64,000 nucleotides of DNA, taken from positions 1,986,001 to 2,050,000 of the forward strand of contig NC_088302.1 in NCBI RefSeq assembly GCF_032854445.1, read 5' to 3'. This document shows positions 58,388 through 64,000 of the stretch, piece after piece. Numbering within the stretch: position 1 is the first letter of the stretch; the number at the start of each line of letters is the position of its first letter. The position numbers and the translations under genes are program-made. The notes beneath the pieces were generated by a model. That model was not told the DNA's origin. It saw nothing but the letters and a program-made list of their open reading frames with translations, and searched no databases. This DNA comes from Liolophura sinensis. Its lineage: Eukaryota > Mollusca > Polyplacophora > Chitonida > Chitonidae.

Positions 58388-60093
58388 TCATTGAGATGTC
58401 TCTGGACTGGAAGGAGCACGCACAATTTGAGGTGGGGATTGTTGTGGTTCTGCTGACTTCGAGGCCGCAGTTGCTCTCAAGTGATGTCCATTGCGTCTGT
58501 AGACTCCATCAGAGGTTTCATATGATCTCTCGTTTAGGCATTTCTGTTGCTTTGGACCACACACCATTCCCTTTGATGAACGGTCGCATTCAGTGCGAAT
58601 GCTGATAGCTGATATCACCTGCTGATAGGCTGTGTAGATTACTCTTACCTATGTTGTAGTGATGTACCTGTTTGACCTGTTGGATTGTTTTTTTCAGCAG
58701 GGATTTGTTTCAAGAAGACTCTAGGCTGGCTCTTGGTTTTAGTACGTTCATTGACAAAAGAAGAAGAGGTCTAGCACGTCTGTTCATGAGACCCTGAACA
58801 ATGCTACTGTCATTTCCTTAGATTCATGGATTCCTAAAATCAAGAAGAGCAAGGAAATGATCCTTCGCTCCTTGGGTTTACGCAGTAGTCGTTTTGAAGT
58901 CTAAACTGGTGATTCTGCTTTCCCATTAGTCTGTTGTTGAGTTGGGCTGCCCAGTAGGTGTTCAAAGTCTCAGAGATAAAGTGAGGTCCAAGGCCTGAAA
59001 TTACTTCACATGGAACACCGTGTCGCACTGGATAACGAAGCCCATTTTACTTCACATGGAACACCGTGTCGCACTGGATAACGAAGCCCATTTTTAGGTA
59101 ATATAATTCCAAGAGAGGTGCTTGACTAGCGGGTCGTATCACTTCACTGAAAGCTGCGCCCTGGAGATGAGAGCAATTCCGCGGAACGTCTTTCGAGTTA
59201 GTTGTCGTATTAGTTCCAAAACTTCAGAGACGTAGTTGACTGTTCGGTTCAGTCCCTTCCACATTAGCTGGGGCTTCTAATTTAGTTACCGCTTCAGCCG
59301 TCTCAGCATCAGGTTTCAAACCTTCACCGGTCACTTTGTGTCTAAGAAAACAAAATTCTGGCTTGGGTAGAATGACTTTAATGCCTTTCTCTCCACTATG
59401 TTGTAATAGAGCTACAAGGTTAGCGTCATGATCGACTTGAGATTTGTCCTGAGTATCACCTGATCCTTCAACCATGTCATCTGACACATTCAGAATTCCA
59501 TTTAGGCCGTCCAGTACCTGAGCGAGGTGCTTCTGGAATATTTCAGAACTAACACTTGCTCCAAACGGAAGACAAAGCCATCTGTACCTTCCGAGAGGAG
59601 TTTGAAAGATAATGAGGAGACTTGACTCCAAGACTACATGCCAATATCCAGAAGAGAGATCCAGTTTTGAGAAAGTTTCAGCTTTAGAGAGTCCAGTTAG
59701 TTTTCTTCCATTGCAGGTAGGCTAATTGGTGTCGTTCACGTTTCAATGTCTTATTTAAAGGGAAGGGTCAGTCGGTACTTCTCCAGTGGAGATAACTCCT
59801 TGTTTCTCAAGACGTGGGAGTTTAACTTTGTCTTGCATAGCGACAGGTATTCGACTAGCAGGAGAGACTTCAGGTACAACAGAACTGTCTGTATAGAGGT
59901 GCACTTCACTTGGTAGAGTACCTATTTTTTCACTGTCAAAGACGTCTTTATAGTCTTCAATGAGGGACAGATAGTGTGAGTTCATGACCGGGATAGATGA
60001 GACAGAAGCAACACTGGTGAATTGATCATAATTCACAGTAATCAGTCCCATGTGTTCAGATGCACGTTTCCCTTGTAAGGGGCTCCCAATCAC
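58388..60093 (-). pseudogene. Ty3/gypsy retrotransposon pol, decayed
   Basis: Read 5' to 3' on the minus strand. 60093-59755 contains YKDVFDSEKIGTLPSEVHLY and SPASRIPVAMQDKVK, the N-terminal RT region. 59700-59224 contains FSKLDLSSGYWHV, FQTPLGRYRWLCLPFGASVS and, at the catalytic YxDD position, VSDD. 59028-58840 is integrase: RHGVPCEVISGLGPHF, where gypsy integrases have ISDNGPQF, so the catalytic Asp is gone. 58618-58388 ends pol with YETSDGVYRRNGHHLRATAA. Frameshifts and stops break the frame at several points, and RNase H is not readable. No LTRs were identified. Inactive. Confidence 0.85.
59001..59095. repeat. 46-bp direct tandem duplication inside the gypsy relic
   Basis: ttacttcacatggaacaccg, then tgtcgcactggataacgaag and ccca, occurs twice with no differences seen. 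It lies in the integrase region and breaks its frame. Confidence 0.95.
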
Positions 60094-60400
60094 AATTTCA
60101 GCACTGCATTTCTTGTTGTTTTGGCTCTTTCTGATAGTGATTCTGCGATTACAAAGTTGTACAATCGAAACATGCTATACAATCAAGGAAGCCGTGTACT
60201 CAGAAAGCTTTTACACAGGAACTGAGCATACCTATCTGATTCGTTTTTTGTAAAATCGAAGTTATGAGACAAATTATAAGTCAAGTTATAAGTGGCTCTT
60301 AAACCAAGTTGACTATGCTGTTTTAACTCATTAGTTATTTAACCACCTATTCATGTAGCGTTCGTCAATAATATTCCGTTTTCTGCACAATCTGAAGATT

Positions 60401-60658
60401 AGTTACATCGGCGTCATTCCCCGTCCTCTTAAATCGCGTTATGATTTCGGAATTCCATTATCCCTGTACAACTTTATGATTAAGAATTCTACGTAAAAGT
60501 TTCATAAACATAAAGGGTGTTTTACCAAGTTTTTATTATACCTGTCCTGTATATTAATCGGCGAACGTGTTCTTTGTCGACGTAAATGGAGTCAATCGTA
60601 GACCAGTGCGATTTGTGGTTCTAAAGAATTTACAGAGTTTAACAAAATTAGAACGCAT
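60401..60658 (+). repeat. Left arm of a perfect 258-bp inverted repeat
   Basis: Starts agttacatcggcgtcattcc and ends aaaattagaacgcat. Compared row by row with the reverse complement of 62487-62744, I found no difference. A diverged direct copy of its middle part is at about 60830-60980 (tatgattacgtaaacttttc, ctgttctgtatattaatcag). The outside flank ends in tta. Confidence 0.95.
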
Positions 60659-61229
60659 GAACTTTAGTACCCAAATGTACTATTCATGTAAGGAATACAG
60701 ACAGCTTTGAAAATATTCATTCCCCAGGTTGCATTCGTCGAGTCGATCAGACAAATCGCTCAGTGTGATCGGTGCTTTATGTTTTCCTGGTAAATACGAT
60801 GTGGAAGATTTAAATCCCCATTCTTGTGAGTGGCTGTGATTTCGGAAATCCATGCCGAAATCCCTATGCAATTTTATGATTACGTAAACTTTTCATAACT
60901 TAAACGGTATTTAATCAAGTTGAAAATCCGCAGTTTTTAATCCCTGTTCTGTATATTAATCAGCGACAGTCTTCTCGTAGGCCATGTATGCAAATGACAA
61001 AGGTGTAAAAATGACAGAAAAACATTATTTCCAACCTATAAAACCATCGTGTAAGTCAGTAACCACATTCTTCTCAAGAAAGCGTCCATATAATCACTTG
61101 GTGATAAAAAGGTTGTATTTGATCAGCTGTGTATTTCCTTGTTTCATCCACTTAATCAGCTATACGTCTGACAAATGCTAAAGTATTTTTTGAATAAATA
61201 ATATCAATAGTCTGCAATGACATTGCTTT

Positions 61230-61508
61230 TTAAAAAATTTTTCCGGTGAAAAATTTCTTGGACTCAGTAAAGCTGCACTGCGATGGCCTTCCTGGTACCC
61301 ATGAGACAATAGGTAGTAGATGATCTGACATCAAGTTCATTTTCCAAGAATCCTTGTAAATTGCATGAGACTTAGCGTGAGCAAAGATTAAACACCAACA
61401 TGTTATATCAGTCTTGTGCTTTACTAGAAGTTCTTCTGTGGCCGTTACAAACGCGTTGAAGTATCCTTCACTGACGCCTAAAAAACCGTAACTGTGAGCT
61501 GTTGTCCT
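61230..61508 (-). CDS. Unrecognised protein, terminal exon, inside the inverted repeat
   Basis: Acceptor gtatttgcccgcag, then 93 codons in phase 0 including a TAA stop. It begins RTTAHSYGFLGVSEGYFNAF and contains TDITCWCLIFAHAKSHAIYK and LLPIVSWVPGRPSQCSF. The mix of aromatic, Cys and charged residues looks like a folded domain and not like random AT-rich DNA. No family recognised. No ATG marks the exon start, which is expected for an internal start. The upstream exon at 62037-62234 joins in phase. Confidence 0.4.
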   Translation of the reverse strand, partial: RTTAHSYGFLGVSEGYFNAFVTATEELLVKHKTDITCWCLIFAHAKSHAIYKDSWKMNLMSDHLLPIVSWVPGRPSQCSFTESKKFFTGKIF

Positions 61509-62036
61509 CTGCGGGCAAATACGGTGGGTTTACGGTTGACAAGACAGCCAGGTAATGTCACGTAACTTCAAATCAAGACAGTGACGCCAGTCAGTCCTGT
61601 GCATGGGTAATTAAATGAACAGGACTGTATTTTATCAGGGATAGCAGCCCAAGGGTCAGTATCCACATCAAAAACTTTTTTCCGACGATGAGTTCATGGA
61701 TGAAGGGAAGATGACAGCCTCGCGTCGCTTGTGACTTGCCGATTATCGCCACAATATGCCCTTCTCGGAATAAAATCAGGCGCTGTGTCTATTTCCATGG
61801 TGACTGATGTTACCTTCCATCAACCGCCTAATATAATCGTTGCCATCAAGCGATGTCAGCCTTGTACTGTGTGCTGTACTCACTGGATTACATCTCATTT
61901 CGCTAAGCGCCTTGTATGAACGGTGAGGTATTGAAGAAAAAACGTGGGATAATAAGACACAAGATTCTTCTCCATAACTCCAGAGTAGGACTGCCCTGGA
62001 TGTGACTACATTTATGGACTCAATGCAGAATATCAC

Positions 62037-62234
62037 CTCATCCTTCCAACGACTTTCATGTATGGGTAAGTCAACAGGCCCACACATGGTAACAACGTCT
62101 CCACGCGAGATCTGGAGCTCCTCTGACAGATTTATCCGCCCGGTGGCGCTGTGAGAAATTGCTGTCCAGTCATACCACTTGAACGTGAACGGTGAACAAT
62201 GGCCTCTTAATACATGGCGTAAGCCGTAACTCGT
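62037..62234 (-). CDS. Unrecognised protein, upstream exon, inside the inverted repeat
   Basis: Acceptor cccgttgtatag, donor gag|gtgata; 66 codons, phase 0 at both ends. It encodes CSPFTFKWYDWTAISHSATG, RINLSEELQISRGDVVTMCG and PVDLPIHESRWKDE. The frame stays open past the donor to 61776, so an unspliced C-terminal variant is possible. A preceding exon might lie near 62300-62400, where an ATG opens a short frame, but its phase does not fit. Protein family unknown; a beta-rich extracellular or enzyme domain is possible but this is a guess. Confidence 0.4.
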
Positions 62235-62486
62235 CTATACAACGGGCAAACTTCTCTACCTTGCGCTCTCCTCTTCCATCGACCAGTCTTATCGTTACCG
62301 CAAAACGTTAAGCCCCCAGCCGTGGAGAATGGGAAAGATGCCTGAACAGTTCTGCGCCATGGAGCCAGTCAATGAAAATCGCCTTATACCTGAAACTCGA
62401 AACTTCGGTGCGGAAACTTTTATGGTGTTTAAAACTATGGTATGTAAAGAATACATCAAAAGCTCTAATTTCTAATTTGCGTTCTA

Positions 62487-62744
62487 ATGCGTTCTAATTT
62501 TGTTAAACTCTGTAAATTCTTTAGAACCACAAATCGCACTGGTCTACGATTGACTCCATTTACGTCGACAAAGAACACGTTCGCCGATTAATATACAGGA
62601 CAGGTATAATAAAAACTTGGTAAAACACCCTTTATGTTTATGAAACTTTTACGTAGAATTCTTAATCATAAAGTTGTACAGGGATAATGGAATTCCGAAA
62701 TCATAACGCGATTTAAGAGGACGGGGAATGACGCCGATGTAACT
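62487..62744 (-). repeat. Right arm of the 258-bp inverted repeat
   Basis: Exact reverse complement of 60401-60658 by eye. Outside it the sequence is ttaacag, so tta flanks the unit on both sides once the outermost base of the arms is set aside. The inner border has a duplicated gcgttctaat. Confidence 0.95.
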
Positions 62745-63440
62745 TAACAGCTTTTTTCCTGAGGCGTAAAATGGCTTTAAACTACAGTTTTCCCAAGGCT
62801 CCAGCGATAAATCGGGAGATTAAATAGCTAGCTGTGGAGACGGCAACGATAATAGATGTCAAAACAATTTTGTTGGGGACACTAAGCTGATCCCCAGTTT
62901 CCAGTATTTTCAAAGATGATATAATTTGCGAATGTTTCCGATTATTGACGGAAAAATGCATAAAATAGCTTTTAAGAAATGTAAAACATTCCTCAAAAAT
63001 GAAAAAAAAGTTTCTTCTTTTTTTTTGCCATATATTTCCTCTTGTTCCATCAAACCCAACTCGTCCTTTTATCCTACTTTTTATATATCCTTTAAAATCG
63101 ACCAGAATGCCATCGCCAGGCACACAGGAAACATACGTAGGGTAGACAATAACACTTATATCCTTCATGGTGTGTTTGTGGGATTTCAAAAGTATGGACC
63201 TACAGAATGTAGCATGCTGCTCTTCTCACATGCAAACTCTCACAAAGAAACAATACGTGTTAAAATGGCTCTTTTTCCTCAAGTCACTGTTCTATCCCTG
63301 TACATGTACTATTTCAGAACAAATCGATACATAAATTCCAGCTACATCACCTTAGAGAAGAAAGGAAACTTCTTCTAAAAGGAACTTGCAGATCTGTACA
63401 TGTCACTTCTTGAGCACGGCACTTTCTCATGGTGGTTAAA
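62745..63440. other. Overlapping ORFs, no gene called
   Basis: ORFs of 135 (-, 62782-63189) and 150 codons (+, 62926-63378) overlap on opposite strands. Neither shows a domain, and both cross AT-rich and homopolymer sequence (ttttttttt near 63019). Confidence 0.35.
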
Positions 63441-63446
63441 TCACAT

Positions 63447-64000
63447 CCGTAATCCTGGATGATGGCCAGTAACGGCATTCACTGGTATCATAAACACCGT
63501 AATCCTGGATGATGGCCAGTAACGGCATTCACTGGTATCATAAACACCGTAATCCTAAATGTAGCCAGTAACGGCATTCACTGGTATCATAAACACCGTA
63601 ATCCTGGATGTGGCCAGTAATGACACTCACTGGTATCATAAACACCGTAATCCTGGATGTGGCCAGTAACAGCATTCACTGGTACCATAAACACCGTAAT
63701 CCTGGATGTGGCCAGTAACAGCATTCACTGGTATCATAAACACCGTAATCCTAAATGTGACCAGTAACGGCATTCACTGGTATCATAAACACCGTAATCC
63801 TGGATGTGGCCAGTAACAGCATTCACTGGTATCATAAACACCGTAATCCTAAATGTGACCAGTAACGGCATTCACTGGTATCATAAATACCGTAATCCTG
63901 GATGATGGCCAGTAACGGCATTCACTGGTATCATAAACACCGTAATCCTGGATGATGGCCAGTAACGGCATTCACTGGTATCATAAATCCCGTCATCCTG
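63447..64000. repeat. 49-50-bp tandem array, about 11 copies, runs off the edge
   Basis: The unit is ggccagtaacggcattcact, then ggtatcataaacaccgtaat and cctggatgat, with a gatgtggcc variant that is one base shorter. The two variants alternate, suggesting a two-unit higher-order pattern in places. Confidence 0.96.

Noticed and set aside
62782-63378. ORFs of 135 and 150 codons on opposite strands
   Set aside because: They overlap each other and cross homopolymers, with no recognisable domain.

Overview
This is a window of animal nuclear DNA, most likely from a marine mollusc or another lophotrochozoan. The evidence is split genes with GT-AG introns, a low density of coding exons, and several copies of a tRNA-headed SINE whose tail I recognise from molluscan genomes. 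Species cannot be named from sequence alone. There is no bacterial operon, CRISPR array or rRNA. The most striking property is the amount of tandem repeat: about 20 arrays with unrelated unit lengths (19 to 95 bp), many inside introns.

Layout. Positions 1-9341 (+) hold the last seven coding exons of a NEDD4-binding protein 2 (N4BP2) homologue (CUE domain, DUF1771, Smr domain, stop), with arrays in most introns; one exon carries a 1-base frameshift. Positions 9400-13300 are the gene's 3' flank or UTR, full of arrays and nested duplications. A small intronless ORF with a TATA box lies at 16916-17179 (-). A large array of 38-bp units fills 17480-20720. Positions 21173-24640 (-) carry three exons of a secreted protein with a TSP1-like and a von Willebrand factor A domain. 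Positions 24700-39100 are gene-poor: SINEs, palindromic repeats, and a reverse-transcriptase element whose downstream end also occurs alone elsewhere in the window.

Positions 39175-40611 (-) are the clearest intact gene: a 478-residue ankyrin-repeat protein ending in a SOCS box. Positions 43000-57100 hold a broken RecQ-like helicase, two pairs of segmental duplications (one preserving an exon-like ORF at 98% identity), a second reverse-transcriptase relic and large arrays. Positions 58388-60093 (-) are a decayed Ty3/gypsy pol gene. Positions 60401-62744 are bounded by apparently perfect 258-bp inverted repeats flanked by TTA and enclose two phase-compatible coding exons of an unrecognised protein (-). 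The window ends inside a 50-bp array.

The genes do not form a pathway. N4BP2, the ASB-type protein and the vWA/TSP1 protein are ordinary metazoan genes separated by repeat-rich DNA. The least explained structure is the inverted-repeat unit at 60401-62744. I did no database searches; all family calls rest on motif recognition.
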